The notes under the pieces: generated by a model
Databases searched by the model: none
What the model was told of the DNA's origin: nothing
Seen by the model: the letters and a program-made list of their open reading frames with translations, nothing else
Source of the DNA: Pseudomonas taetrolens
GTDB lineage: Bacteria > Pseudomonadota > Gammaproteobacteria > Pseudomonadales > Pseudomonadaceae
Length of the DNA stretch: 64,000 bases
Direction of reading: 5' to 3'
Assembly: GCF_900475285.1 (NCBI RefSeq)
Contig: NZ_LS483370.1
Location: 3,486,001-3,550,000, forward strand
In this document: positions 38,567 through 47,913 of the stretch, piece after piece
Layout of the letters: every line of letters begins with the position of its first letter
Numbering within the stretch: the first letter of the stretch is position 1
Position numbers and translations under genes: made by a program

Positions 38567-39793
38567 ATGTCAACCAAGCACCCGAACGTCGCAGCACCGC
38601 CCTTCGCGCGGGAGGTTACTTCCTATCGCTGGGCCCTGATTCTAGTGACCTGTCTGTTCTTTCTCTGGGGGCTGTCCTATGGGCTGCTGGATGTGCTGAA
38701 CAAGCATTTCCAGGACACCCTGCATGTCACCAAAGCGCAATCCGGCCTGCTGCAAAGCGCCTATTTCGGGGCCTATTTCCTGATCGCTCTGCCCGCCGGT
38801 TTCCTGATGGATAAATACGGCTACAAGGCGGGAATTTTGCTCGGTCTATGCCTCTATGCCACTGGCGCAGTGCTGTTCATGCCAGCCGCTGCCGCGCAGA
38901 GTTTTCAGTTCTTTCTGTTCGCCCTGTTCGTGATCGCCTGCGGCCTGGGCTGCCTGGAAACTGCGGCCAACCCTTACGCCACGGTGCTGGGTGAACCGGC
39001 CGGGGCCGAGCGACGCCTCAACCTGGCGCAGTCGTTCAACGGGCTGGGGCAATTTTTCGGACCGCTGATTGGCGGCGCGCTGTTTTTCAGTGGCGCCAAC
39101 AGCACCGACACCACGCAATCACTGCAAATGACCTATCTGGTGATTGCCGCACTGGTGTTGCTGGTGGCCATTCTGATCGCCCGTACACCGTTGCCTGATC
39201 TGCGTGAGCAGGAAGTTCAGGTCCAACAACACGACCACAAGACCCTGTGGCAACACCGCGAGTTCGTCGCCGGGGTGATTACCCAGTTTTTCTATGTCGG
39301 CGCGCAGGTCGGCGTGGGGGCGTTTTTCATCAACTACGTGACTGAACACTGGGCGCAAATGAGCAGCCAGCAAGCGGCGTATCTGCTGTCGATTGCGATG
39401 CTCAGTTTCATGTTTGGACGCTTCTTCAGCACCTGGCTGATGGGCCGCATCAATGCCCAACGCCTGCTGCTGGTTTATGCCCTGATCAACGTCGGGCTCT
39501 GTGCTCTGGTGGCGCTCGGCCTGGAAGGTGTGTCAGTGGTTGCGCTGGTGGCGATGTTCTTTTTCATGTCGATCATGTTCCCGACCCTGTTTGCGATGGG
39601 CGTGAAAAACCTCGGCCCGCACACCAAGCGCGGCAGCTCGTTCATGATCATGGCCATTGTCGGCGGTGCGCTGCTGCCCTACGTCATGGGCCTGGTGGCT
39701 GACCACTCTTCCACCGCCGTGGCGTACCTGCTACCGATGGGCTGTTTTGTGATCGTTGCGGTTTATGCCCGTGGCGCCCTGAAGAAAAACTGA
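38567..39793 (+). CDS. fucP: L-fucose:H+ symporter
   Basis: 408 residues, 12 TM helices. LFFLWGLSYGLLDVLNKHFQ is the FucP-subfamily signature in TM1, and GCLETAANPYATVLG in TM4 is equally typical. MFS sugar-proton symporter in the inner membrane, supplying the substrate of this operon. The AAGGAG site lies 8 bases before the ATG. Confidence 0.92.
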   Translation: MSTKHPNVAAPPFAREVTSYRWALILVTCLFFLWGLSYGLLDVLNKHFQDTLHVTKAQSGLLQSAYFGAYFLIALPAGFLMDKYGYKAGILLGLCLYATGAVLFMPAAAAQSFQFFLFALFVIACGLGCLETAANPYATVLGEPAGAERRLNLAQSFNGLGQFFGPLIGGALFFSGANSTDTTQSLQMTYLVIAALVLLVAILIARTPLPDLREQEVQVQQHDHKTLWQHREFVAGVITQFFYVGAQVGVGAFFINYVTEHWAQMSSQQAAYLLSIAMLSFMFGRFFSTWLMGRINAQRLLLVYALINVGLCALVALGLEGVSVVALVAMFFFMSIMFPTLFAMGVKNLGPHTKRGSSFMIMAIVGGALLPYVMGLVADHSSTAVAYLLPMGCFVIVAVYARGALKKN

Positions 39794-39830
39794 TTGCTGT
39801 ACTCCACAAAAAAAACAATCGGAGCACCTC

Positions 39831-41150
39831 ATGTCAAATCCCGTACTCCAACAAGCGCTAAGCAAGATTCGCTGGCGCATCCTGCCCTTTGTCGCACTGA
39901 TGTTCGCCATGGCGATCATCGACCGCTCCAATATCGGTTTTGCCAAGCATGCCTTCCAGGCGGACACCGGCCTCAGCAACGCGGCATTTGCCTTGGGCGC
40001 GGGGATTTTCTTCATCGGCTATGCGGTGTTTGAAGTCCCGAGCAACCTGATGCTGCACAAGATTGGTGCCCGCATCTGGCTAAGCCGGATCATGGTCACC
40101 TGGGGCCTGGTGTCGGCGGCGATGATGTTTGCCCACGACGAAACCAGCTTCTACATCCTGCGCTTTTTGCTGGGCGTAGCCGAAGCCGGCCTGTCGCCGG
40201 GCGTGGTGTTGTACCTGACCTACTGGTTCCCGCAGAACCAGCGCGGCTCGGCCTACGGCATCTATTACTTCGGCGTGCCCGTATCGCTGATGGTCGGCGG
40301 GCCCGTGTCGGGCTGGTTGCTGGAAACCGCCCAATTCGGCCTCACCGGCTGGCAATGGATGTTTGTGACTGAAGGCCTCGCGGCTTCGATCATCGGCGTG
40401 TTTGCGTTCTTTTACCTGACCGACAAACCCCGCGATGCCAAGTGGCTGAACAACGAAGAAAAGGTCGCGATCGAGCACGAACTTGAAAAAGAGCACCTGC
40501 AAAAAGCCAACAAGGGACCGTCTTCGTGGCGTGCGGCAATGATCAACCCCGTGGTGCTGTACTTCACCCTGATCTACTTCACCATTCAGGTCAGCGTGTA
40601 TGGCGTACTGTTCTACCTGCCGACGCGGATCGCCGAACTGCTGGGCACCGGCATTGGCTTGAAAGTTGGCTTGCTGACATCAATTCCGTGGATTGCCACC
40701 GTGATCATGCTGTATGCCGTCACCCGCTACGCCGACCGCAAAGGCCAGCAAACCCGCTTCGCCGCCATCATGCTGGCACTGGCTGCTGTGGGCATGGTCG
40801 GCTCGACCCTGAGCGGCAGCTTGCCACTGGTGATTCTGGCGTTCTGCGTCGCAGCCGCCGGGTTTATCACCGTGCAACCGTTGTTCTGGACCTTGCCTAC
40901 GCGCTTTTTGGGTGGCGCCGCAGCAGCCAGTGGAATTGCCGTGATCGGTGCGCTGGGCAACCTGGGGGGCTTCCTCGCACCTACGGTCAAGACCTGGGCC
41001 GAGGGCTACTTCAATAACGCCCATGCGGGCATGTACTTTTTGGCCGGGACAGCGTTGCTGGGGGCCCTGATGCTGGTCCGCTCAGCCAGGGCCGGGCGTA
41101 AACCCGGCCAATCGGTTGATGCTGCCTTGAGCGTCAAAGCGTCTTCCTAG
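39831..41150 (+). CDS. MFS transporter, anion:cation symporter (ACS) family
   Basis: 439 residues, 12 TM helices. AMAIIDRSNIGFAKHAFQAD and FFIGYAVFEVPSNLMLHKIG are ACS-family (sugar acid, phthalate, tartrate) signatures. Last gene of the L-fucose operon, 37 bases after fucP; probably imports an aldonate such as L-fuconate or a related acid (inference). A strong bidirectional terminator follows. Confidence 0.88.
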   Translation: MSNPVLQQALSKIRWRILPFVALMFAMAIIDRSNIGFAKHAFQADTGLSNAAFALGAGIFFIGYAVFEVPSNLMLHKIGARIWLSRIMVTWGLVSAAMMFAHDETSFYILRFLLGVAEAGLSPGVVLYLTYWFPQNQRGSAYGIYYFGVPVSLMVGGPVSGWLLETAQFGLTGWQWMFVTEGLAASIIGVFAFFYLTDKPRDAKWLNNEEKVAIEHELEKEHLQKANKGPSSWRAAMINPVVLYFTLIYFTIQVSVYGVLFYLPTRIAELLGTGIGLKVGLLTSIPWIATVIMLYAVTRYADRKGQQTRFAAIMLALAAVGMVGSTLSGSLPLVILAFCVAAAGFITVQPLFWTLPTRFLGGAAAASGIAVIGALGNLGGFLAPTVKTWAEGYFNNAHAGMYFLAGTALLGALMLVRSARAGRKPGQSVDAALSVKASS

Positions 41151-41181
41151 CCTCTGACAAAGGCTGCGATGCATCACCACC

Positions 41182-41220
41182 CCCTAAAAAAACCGGTTCA
41201 TTGAACCGGTTTTTTTAGGG
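41182..41220. terminator. bidirectional terminator
   Basis: CCCTAAAAAAACCGGTTCA and its complement TGAACCGGTTTTTTTAGGG form a hairpin with A- and T-runs on the two sides, between two convergent MFS genes. Confidence 0.88.
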
Positions 41221-41227
41221 CTCTGAC

Positions 41228-42508
41228 TCAGGCCGTTGCGGCCTCGCCTTCCAGTGTCGACGCTGACGGAAGACCCGCCTGCGGCTCCTTGAGCAGCGCA
41301 AAATAAGCAAACGCTGAACACACCGCAACCACTGCACTGATCACGAACGCGGAAGAGAACGAGCCGCTCTGCTGCACGCTAAAGCCCGTGAGAATCGGGG
41401 CGATGGAGCCTGCCAGATAGCCACCGAAGTTCTGGATCGAACCGAATGACGCCACCCGTTCCGAGGGCACGATGGTGTTGACGATCATCCATGCCGTGGC
41501 ACTGGAGATGTTGATGAAAAACATCGTCAGGCACAGCAACACCGTGCAGGCCACCACGTTGGTGGTGAACGCCACGATCAGGGTAAACAGCGCCCCGCCA
41601 AGCAACCCCATAATCACCATCAGTTTGCGGCTCGCCAGTACTTTCATGCCGCGTGCAACCAACCGGTCGCAGCACTTGCCGGCGACGATGGTACCCAGCG
41701 CGCCAAACAGGTAGGCCAGCGACACCACCCAGGCGGTGCGGTACAAATCCAGGCCATGCTCACGCTCGAAATAGCCGGGCAACCAGGTGAGGTTGAGCCA
41801 GATCATGTAGATCACGCCCATGAACCCGAGGAAAGCACCCCAGGTATTGCGATCCTTGAACAACGAGGTCCAGCGCACTTTCGGCGCTGCCTTGTGCTGC
41901 ACCGGCACAGGTTCGGCACGGCCGGTTTCAGCCATGTACTGCGCTTTGCTTTTATAGAATTTGAACCAGCACACCGCCAGCAGCAAGCCCATGACACCGG
42001 TGAGGATGAACATGCCGCGCCAGCCCAGATGTACCATGAACACGGTCAGCAAAGGCGGTGCCAGGCACGGGCCAATGCAGGTCGAGGACCACACCCAGCC
42101 GGTGGCCGTGCCACGCTCCTGAGTATCAAACCACTCTGATAATGCCTTGGCCGCCGAGGGAAACACCGGTGCTTCGCCAATCCCCAGCAACACCCGCAGG
42201 CCGACCAGATGGCCGTAGCTGCTGAACAGACCGAAGGCCGCCTGCGCCACCGACCACACCACCAGCGATCCGCCCAGCGCCAGCTTGCTGCCCAGCTTGT
42301 CGATCAAGGCGCCCAGGGGAAGTTGCGAGAATGCGTAGGCAATTGAAAAGGCCGAGAGCATCACACCCATTTGCATCGGGCTGATGGCCAGGTCTTTTTG
42401 GATGGTGGTGTTAGCGATGGACAGTGCGCTGCGGTCGAGGTAGTTGACCACGCCGATCAGGAACAGGAAAAAAATCGTCAGCGTCTTGTAGCTTTTTATT
42501 GTTTTCAT
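41228..42508 (-). CDS. MFS transporter, ACS family
   Basis: 426 residues, 12 TM helices: GVVNYLDRSALSIANTTIQK and LGIGEAPVFPSAAKALSEWF are hexuronate/galactonate-type ACS signatures. It lies behind the LysR gene on the same strand and has a T-N11-A palindrome about 100 bases upstream, matching one at the LysR/SDR promoter, so it is likely part of the second sugar-acid regulon. Confidence 0.86.
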   Translation of the reverse strand: MKTIKSYKTLTIFFLFLIGVVNYLDRSALSIANTTIQKDLAISPMQMGVMLSAFSIAYAFSQLPLGALIDKLGSKLALGGSLVVWSVAQAAFGLFSSYGHLVGLRVLLGIGEAPVFPSAAKALSEWFDTQERGTATGWVWSSTCIGPCLAPPLLTVFMVHLGWRGMFILTGVMGLLLAVCWFKFYKSKAQYMAETGRAEPVPVQHKAAPKVRWTSLFKDRNTWGAFLGFMGVIYMIWLNLTWLPGYFEREHGLDLYRTAWVVSLAYLFGALGTIVAGKCCDRLVARGMKVLASRKLMVIMGLLGGALFTLIVAFTTNVVACTVLLCLTMFFINISSATAWMIVNTIVPSERVASFGSIQNFGGYLAGSIAPILTGFSVQQSGSFSSAFVISAVVAVCSAFAYFALLKEPQAGLPSASTLEGEAATA

Positions 42509-42609
42509 AAGCGCCTCTAGTGAGCGATTGCGCCTCTACCTGTCAGGTGGGGCGAGGCTCACTCTAGAGGGCCGCTCAATGGCTGCCTAATTACAAGTTC
42601 CCATCAGAC

Positions 42610-42626
42610 GATAACCATGAGTTATC
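42610..42626. promoter_or_regulatory. LysR-type operator candidate (MFS side)
   Basis: GATAAC-CATGA-GTTATC, a perfect 6-bp-arm palindrome fitting T-N11-A; overlaps the LysR stop codon and lies about 100 bases upstream of the MFS gene. The same ATAAC-N5-GTTAT pattern occurs at 43584. Confidence 0.6.
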
Positions 42627-43581
42627 AAACGCTCTGACGAGCACCACGCAGCGCGTCGGGGCCGCTGAGCAAGGCGTCGATAAAGGCCTGCGCAGACCAC
42701 CGTGGTGGCTCGTTGCGGCGGGTGATAATGCCGTAGTCCGCCAGCACCAGCGGAAACGGCAGCGCCAGGCGGGCCAAGCGACCGGCCAGAATCTCCGGCT
42801 CGACCATCGACTCAGCCAGCATCGAGACCACGGGGGCCGTCTGCAGCAATTGCATGGTGGTTTGCAGAGAGACCGTTTCTACGGTGTTTTCCGGCGTCTG
42901 CATGCCCGCCTCGACAAACGCCCGCTCCAGCCGTGCACGCATCGGGGTGCCGGTTGGATAGACCACCCACGGCCAACTGCCGAGTTCGGCCAGCGGTACC
43001 TCGCTGGCTCCGGCCAACGGATGCTGGCTGCCGGTGACCAGGCACAGCGGTTCCGGCGCCAATGGCTGGAAATCAAACAGTTCGCGGTGCCGGTCGAGCG
43101 TAAACCGGGCAACCACTACATCCAGTTCCTTGTGCTCAAGCATGGTCAGCAAGTTGGCGCTGGTGCCTTCGAGTATTTCCAGGGTCAGCAATGGCCAGCT
43201 GTGTTTGACGTCGACAATCGCCGCCGGCACCGCCACCGCCGTGGCCGCATAAATGGTGCCTACCTTGAGCAGACCATGCCCGCCCTGGCGCAGGTGGTTG
43301 ATCTGGCCAACGAACTGCTGTGTGTCGTTCAGCGCGATCTGGGCAAACCGGGCCACGTGCCGACCGAGGTCGGTGAGCGACATGCTGCGCGGCAAACGCT
43401 GGAACACATCGAAGCCCAGTTGATGCTCGATCTCGCGCAGCATCTTGCTCACCGCCGGCTGGCTGATGTTCATCTCCTGGGCTGTGGCGTGCATATTTTG
43501 CGTGCGCGCGAGGGTGTCGATCAGCACCAGATGACGAACGCGCAGCCAGTTGCACAGTTGATTAAAACCTACGTCCGCCAT
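42625..43581 (-). CDS. LysR family regulator
   Basis: 318 residues from the ATG at 43581 (GGAGG at 7-nt spacing). Winged helix: WLRVRHLVLIDTLARTQNMH, then ATAQEMNISQPAVSKMLREI. The effector domain resembles the GbpR/PcaQ-like group. It is divergent from the SDR-FAH-DenD operon, with an ATAAC-N5-GTTAT palindrome between them, making it the probable sugar-acid-responsive activator. Confidence 0.9.
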   Translation of the reverse strand: MADVGFNQLCNWLRVRHLVLIDTLARTQNMHATAQEMNISQPAVSKMLREIEHQLGFDVFQRLPRSMSLTDLGRHVARFAQIALNDTQQFVGQINHLRQGGHGLLKVGTIYAATAVAVPAAIVDVKHSWPLLTLEILEGTSANLLTMLEHKELDVVVARFTLDRHRELFDFQPLAPEPLCLVTGSQHPLAGASEVPLAELGSWPWVVYPTGTPMRARLERAFVEAGMQTPENTVETVSLQTTMQLLQTAPVVSMLAESMVEPEILAGRLARLALPFPLVLADYGIITRRNEPPRWSAQAFIDALLSGPDALRGARQSV

Positions 43582-43583
43582 CC

Positions 43584-43600
43584 GATAACCTCCGGTTATT
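43584..43600. promoter_or_regulatory. LysR-type operator candidate (SDR operon side)
   Basis: GATAAC-CTCCG-GTTATT: the ATAAC-N5-GTTAT core (T-N11-A) repeated from 42610. It overlaps the ribosome site of the LysR gene, suggesting autoregulation together with control of the divergent operon. Confidence 0.6.
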
Positions 43601-43687
43601 AAGGCTTGAGAATATCTCATTGGCGATTATCGGAAAGCAACATTAGGGTGGTGCCGTTGCGCTAAATAATAACAATGGAACTCCCCC

Positions 43688-44428
43688 ATGAACCTCGCCA
43701 ACAAACGCGTTCTGATCACCGCTGCGGCACAGGGTATTGGTCTGGCATCGGTGCTGGCCTTTCGTGACGCGGGCGCCGAGGTCATCGCCACTGATCTGAA
43801 CATTGAAACCTTGCAAGACATCCCCGGCATCCAGGCCTTGCGACTGGACGTAACCAGCCCGACAGCCATCTCTGCGACCTGCCAGCAGGTCGGCACGCTG
43901 GACGCTCTGTTCAACTGTGCCGGTTACGTGCACAGCGGTGCGTTGCTCGAATGCGACGAGCAGGCCTGGCAGTTCTCCTTCGACCTCAATGTCACCGCCA
44001 TGTACCGGATGATCCGCGCATACCTGCCCGGCATGCTGGCCGCCGGCGGCGGCAGTATCGTCAACATGGCCTCGGTGGCCTCCAGCGTCAAAGGCGTGCC
44101 CAACCGTTTCGCCTACACCGCCAGCAAGGCAGCCGTCGTCGGCCTGACCAAGTCGGTCGCCAGTGACTACGTGCGCCAGGGAATTCGTTGCAATGCCATT
44201 TGCCCGGGCACGGTGGACTCCCCTTCCCTGCGCCAGCGTATCGCCGAACAGGCCCGCGAACAGGGACGCTCGGAGGCTGAGGTGTACCAGGCATTTGTCG
44301 ACCGCCAGCCCATGGGCCGCATCGGCACCGCCGAAGAAATCGCCCGGCTCGCGCTCTACCTGGCCAGCGACGCCAGCGCCTACACCACCGGTGGCGTGCA
44401 TGTCATCGATGGCGGGATGAGTAATTAA
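43688..44428 (+). CDS. SDR, 2-keto-3-deoxy-aldonate dehydrogenase-like (paralogue)
   Basis: 246 residues, the same length as the SDR at 33474 and sharing long identical stretches (for example DLNVTAMYRMIRA and CNAICPGTVDSPSLRQRI). Cofactor motif ITAAAQGIGLA; Tyr-x-x-x-Lys in FAYTASKAA. Probably oxidises a 2-keto-3-deoxy sugar acid at C4. First gene of the second cluster; a REP pair separates it from the hydrolase gene. Confidence 0.86.
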   Translation: MNLANKRVLITAAAQGIGLASVLAFRDAGAEVIATDLNIETLQDIPGIQALRLDVTSPTAISATCQQVGTLDALFNCAGYVHSGALLECDEQAWQFSFDLNVTAMYRMIRAYLPGMLAAGGGSIVNMASVASSVKGVPNRFAYTASKAAVVGLTKSVASDYVRQGIRCNAICPGTVDSPSLRQRIAEQAREQGRSEAEVYQAFVDRQPMGRIGTAEEIARLALYLASDASAYTTGGVHVIDGGMSN

Positions 44429-44443
44429 ACGCAGATGCATCCC

Positions 44444-44528
44444 GTAGGAGCGAGCTTGTTCGCGATGCAGACGACGCGGTTTGTCTGAAGCACCGCGGTG
44501 ATGCAATCGCGAGCAAGCGCTCTCCCAC
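44444..44528. repeat. inverted REP pair within the operon
   Basis: GTAGGAGCGAGCTTGTTCGC at 44444 and the inverse ATCGCGAGCAAGCGCTCTCC from 44506. It fills the gap between the SDR and FAH genes. Confidence 0.7.
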
Positions 44529-44568
44529 AAAGAGCATTGATTTCTACGTTTTGGATAAAGGAGCTTTT

Positions 44569-45417
44569 ATGAAACTGCTGCGCTACGGCGAAAAAGGTCA
44601 GGAAAAACCCGGGCTACTGGACGCTCAAGGCAACATTCGCGATGTGTCGGCACATATCGCCGATGTGGCCGGCAAGGCGCTGGACCCGGTCAGCCTCCAG
44701 GCGCTGAGCAACATCGACCCTTCAACATTACCCCTGGTTCCAGGTTCGCCGCGCATTGGCGCCTGCGTCGGACAGGTGGGCAAGTTCATCTGCATCGGCC
44801 TTAACTATGCCGACCACGCAGCCGAGTCGGGCATGGCCGTGCCCAGCGAGCCAGTGCTGTTCAACAAGTGGACCAGCGCCATTTGCGGGCCGAACGATGA
44901 TGTCGAAATCCCTCGCGGGTCGACCAAGACCGACTGGGAAGTCGAACTCGGCGTGGTGATTGGCAAGGGCGGTCGCTACATCGACGAAAGTAACGCCATG
45001 GAACACGTGGCCGGCTATTGCGTGATCAACGATGTATCCGAACGTGAATGGCAGCTGGAACGCGGTGGCACCTGGGACAAGGGCAAGGGTTTTGACACCT
45101 TCGGCCCCATCGGCCCGTGGCTGGTGACCCGTGATGAAATCACCGACCCGCACCAGCTCGACCTGTGGCTGGAGGTCGATGGCCACCGCTACCAGAACGG
45201 CAACACGCGCACCATGGTGTTCCAGATTCCGGCGCTGATTGCCTATTTGAGCCGCTGCATGTCCTTGCAGCCAGGCGACATCATTTCTACCGGCACACCA
45301 CCGGGTGTAGGCCTGGGCATCCAGCCTGAGCCGGTGTTCCTGCGTGCCGGCCAGCAAATGCGTCTGGGCATCGCCGGCCTCGGAGAGCAATCCCAGCGCA
45401 CGGTTCAGGCTGACTGA
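44569..45417 (+). CDS. FAH family diketo-deoxy-aldonate hydrolase (paralogue)
   Basis: 282 residues with an AAAGGAG site before the ATG at 44569. Same motifs and length as the protein at 34267 (MKLLRYGEKGQE, GKFICIGLNYADHAAESG, DWEVELGVVIGKGG, STGTPPGVGLG). Expected to cleave a 2,4-diketo-3-deoxy acid to pyruvate plus a hydroxy acid. It forms, with the preceding SDR, a duplicate of the fucose-operon module, with a substrate probably differing in chain length or stereochemistry. Confidence 0.85.
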   Translation: MKLLRYGEKGQEKPGLLDAQGNIRDVSAHIADVAGKALDPVSLQALSNIDPSTLPLVPGSPRIGACVGQVGKFICIGLNYADHAAESGMAVPSEPVLFNKWTSAICGPNDDVEIPRGSTKTDWEVELGVVIGKGGRYIDESNAMEHVAGYCVINDVSEREWQLERGGTWDKGKGFDTFGPIGPWLVTRDEITDPHQLDLWLEVDGHRYQNGNTRTMVFQIPALIAYLSRCMSLQPGDIISTGTPPGVGLGIQPEPVFLRAGQQMRLGIAGLGEQSQRTVQAD

Positions 45418-45473
45418 CTCACGCGTCGAACACTCTCCACCGACATAAGAACGATAAGAAACAGGAGTAACAC

Positions 45474-46445
45474 ATGCGAATTCTCATCACTGGCGGCACC
45501 GGCTTTATCGGCAAACAACTGGCTCAGCGCCTGCTCGACCTCAACAGCCTGAGCCTCGAAGGCCAGGCACCGCGCACCATCGAACGCATCGTGCTGTTCG
45601 ACGCCTTTGCCGGTGAAGACGTGCCCAATGACCCGCGCATCGAGCTGGTCACCGGTGATGTCGCCGACCCTGCGGTGATTGCCCGGGTCACCGATGGCGT
45701 AGATCTGGTATGGCACCTGGCAGCGGTGGTCAGTTCGGCAGCCGAGGCCGATTTCGACCTGGGCATGCAGGTCAACCTGCACGGCCTGATGCTGCTGCTG
45801 GAAACCCTGCGCAAACAGGGCAACGCCACCCGCCTGGTTTACGCCAGCGGCTTTGCAGTGTTTGGCGGTACATTGCCGGAAGTGGTCAATGACGACACCG
45901 TCCTCACCCCGCAATCGTCCTACGGCATGCAAAAAGCCGTCGGCGAGCTGCTGGTGGCCGACTATGCGCGCAAAGGTTTTGTCGATGGCCGCGTGCTGCG
46001 CCTGCCAACCGTGGCCGTGCGCCCGGGTAAACCGAACAAGGCCGCCTCGACTTTCTTCAGCTCGATCATTCGCGAACCGCTGGTAGGCCTGCCTGCCGTC
46101 TGCCCGGTGCGTCCGGATACGCAGGTGTATCTGACATCGCCACGACGCATCATTGAATCCATGCTGCTCGGCATGACCCTGTCGCCGCAGACCCTGGGCA
46201 ATCAACGGATCATTCCCCTGCCGGGCGTGACCACCACGGTCGCCGACATGGTATCTGCCCTGCAACGCGTGGCCGGCGAAGACGTGGCCAAGCTGATCCG
46301 CTGGGAACCGGACGCCACCATCCAGCGCATTGTCGAAAGCTGGCCGAGCCGGGTTGAAGCACCGCGCGCCCGCGCCCTGGGCTTTACCGCCGATCCTGAT
46401 TTCGACGCCATCGTCCAGGCCCACATCGAGGACACCGCTGTCTGA
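45474..46445 (+). CDS. denD: NAD-dependent epimerase/dehydratase, D-erythronate dehydrogenase-like
   Basis: 323 residues, extended SDR. Cofactor motif ITGGTGFIGKQLA, HLAAVVSSAAEADFDLG, and Tyr-x-x-x-Lys in QSSYGMQKAVGEL, with YASGFAVFGG before it. Best resembles DenD, which oxidises D-erythronate to its 2-keto form. The Otn kinase and decarboxylase that normally follow DenD are absent, so the substrate here may be another aldonate. Confidence 0.8.
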   Translation: MRILITGGTGFIGKQLAQRLLDLNSLSLEGQAPRTIERIVLFDAFAGEDVPNDPRIELVTGDVADPAVIARVTDGVDLVWHLAAVVSSAAEADFDLGMQVNLHGLMLLLETLRKQGNATRLVYASGFAVFGGTLPEVVNDDTVLTPQSSYGMQKAVGELLVADYARKGFVDGRVLRLPTVAVRPGKPNKAASTFFSSIIREPLVGLPAVCPVRPDTQVYLTSPRRIIESMLLGMTLSPQTLGNQRIIPLPGVTTTVADMVSALQRVAGEDVAKLIRWEPDATIQRIVESWPSRVEAPRARALGFTADPDFDAIVQAHIEDTAV

Positions 46446-46458
46446 CAGAAGTACCCAC

Positions 46459-46488
46459 CTGCCGGAGCGAGCAAGCTCGCTCCGGCAG
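46459..46488. repeat. REP palindrome
   Basis: Perfect 14-bp arms CTGCCGGAGCGAGC / GCTCGCTCCGGCAG around AA, between denD and the MFS gene. Confidence 0.7.
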
Positions 46489-46542
46489 AAAGCAAAACCC
46501 GTTCGCGTTACCCACAACAATAAAAAATCGAGGCCATGCGAC

Positions 46543-47913
46543 ATGACCACCCCATCGCTCCCCGATGTCTCGGACATCGAACAACAGACGATCAAACGCG
46601 TTACCAGACGCATGATCCCCTTTCTGGTCCTGCTGTTTGTAGTTGCCTTTCTGGACCGCAACAACGTTGGTTTCGCCGCGCTGCGCATGAACGAAGATAT
46701 CGGCATCAGCCAGACCATTTATGGCCTGGGTGCGGGTATTTTCTTCCTCGGTTACTTTATGTTCGAAGTGCCGAGCAACATTTTGCTGCACCGCTACGGC
46801 GCTCGGGTCTGGATCGCACGGATCATGGTGACCTGGGGCATCATCGCTGGTGCCATGGGCTTTTTGCAGACGCCGGTTCACTTCATCTCCCTGCGCGTGC
46901 TGCTGGGCATTGCCGAAGCCGGGTTCTTCCCGGGCGTGATCTATCTGCTGTCGCTGTGGTTCCCGAGCCGTTACCGCGCCCGCATGATCGCTTCTTTCTA
47001 CCTGGGCGTACCCATCGCACAAATCATCGGCGCCCCGCTGTCGGTGGGCCTGATGGAAATGGGTGATGCCTGGGGCTTCGTCGGCTGGCGCCTGATGTAC
47101 ATCGTCGAAGCCATACCGGCGGTGATCCTTGGTGTGGTGTGCTTCTTCTACCTCACTGATCACCCGGCCGATGCTCACTGGCTGACTGAAAAACAGCGCA
47201 CCTGGCTGATCAACACCCTGGCCCAGGAAGAGCGCAACAAACCGCTGGTGGTGGGCGTTCAGCCGACCAAGGGCCAGATGATCCGCAAGGCCCTGTGCAA
47301 CCGTCAGGTATGGATGCTGGCGTTGGTGTATTTCGGTATCACCTCGGGCTCCAACGCGATGAACTTCTTTATGCCAACGGTGCTGGCATCGTTCCGCGGC
47401 ACCTTCGGCCTGGAGATCGGCCTGATGCAGAACGGCCTGATCACCGCAATCCCGTACGCCGTCGCCGCAGTCGCCATGATCTGGTGGAGCCGTCGCTCCG
47501 ACCGTCTGCAAGAACGCCACTGGCATGCGGGCGGTGCCGCCATGCTTGCGGCGCTGTCCATTGCCGTAGCGCTATGGCTCAACCAGCCGTGGATCATCGT
47601 CATCGGTTTCATCCTGCTGGCGATGGGTGTCTACAGCGCGATCAACGTGTTCTGGGCCGTACCGGGGCAAGTGCTGACCGGCGTGGGCGCTGCCGTGGGC
47701 ATTGGCCTGATCAACTCCATCGGTAACCTCAGCGGCTTCATCGGCCCTTACCTGACCGGCTATCTGTTCACCGTGACCGGCAGCTACACCCCAGGCTTCC
47801 TGGTGATTGCTGCGCTGGTCGGCCTTGGTGGTCTGGGCATGGTGATGATGCCGCGCAACAAGGTGTCGCAGATTGGCGCAGAACTGGCCCCGGCCGCAGG
47901 AGGTAAAGCATGA
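46543..47913 (+). CDS. MFS transporter, ACS family
   Basis: 456 residues from the ATG at 46543. FVVAFLDRNNVGFAALRMNE and FFLGYFMFEVPSNILLHRYG are ACS signatures of tartrate, hydroxy-acid and aldonate carriers. Its stop overlaps the next gene (ATGA), so it is translationally coupled to the beta-hydroxyacid dehydrogenase. Likely importer of the acid degraded by this cluster. Confidence 0.88.
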   Translation: MTTPSLPDVSDIEQQTIKRVTRRMIPFLVLLFVVAFLDRNNVGFAALRMNEDIGISQTIYGLGAGIFFLGYFMFEVPSNILLHRYGARVWIARIMVTWGIIAGAMGFLQTPVHFISLRVLLGIAEAGFFPGVIYLLSLWFPSRYRARMIASFYLGVPIAQIIGAPLSVGLMEMGDAWGFVGWRLMYIVEAIPAVILGVVCFFYLTDHPADAHWLTEKQRTWLINTLAQEERNKPLVVGVQPTKGQMIRKALCNRQVWMLALVYFGITSGSNAMNFFMPTVLASFRGTFGLEIGLMQNGLITAIPYAVAAVAMIWWSRRSDRLQERHWHAGGAAMLAALSIAVALWLNQPWIIVIGFILLAMGVYSAINVFWAVPGQVLTGVGAAVGIGLINSIGNLSGFIGPYLTGYLFTVTGSYTPGFLVIAALVGLGGLGMVMMPRNKVSQIGAELAPAAGGKA

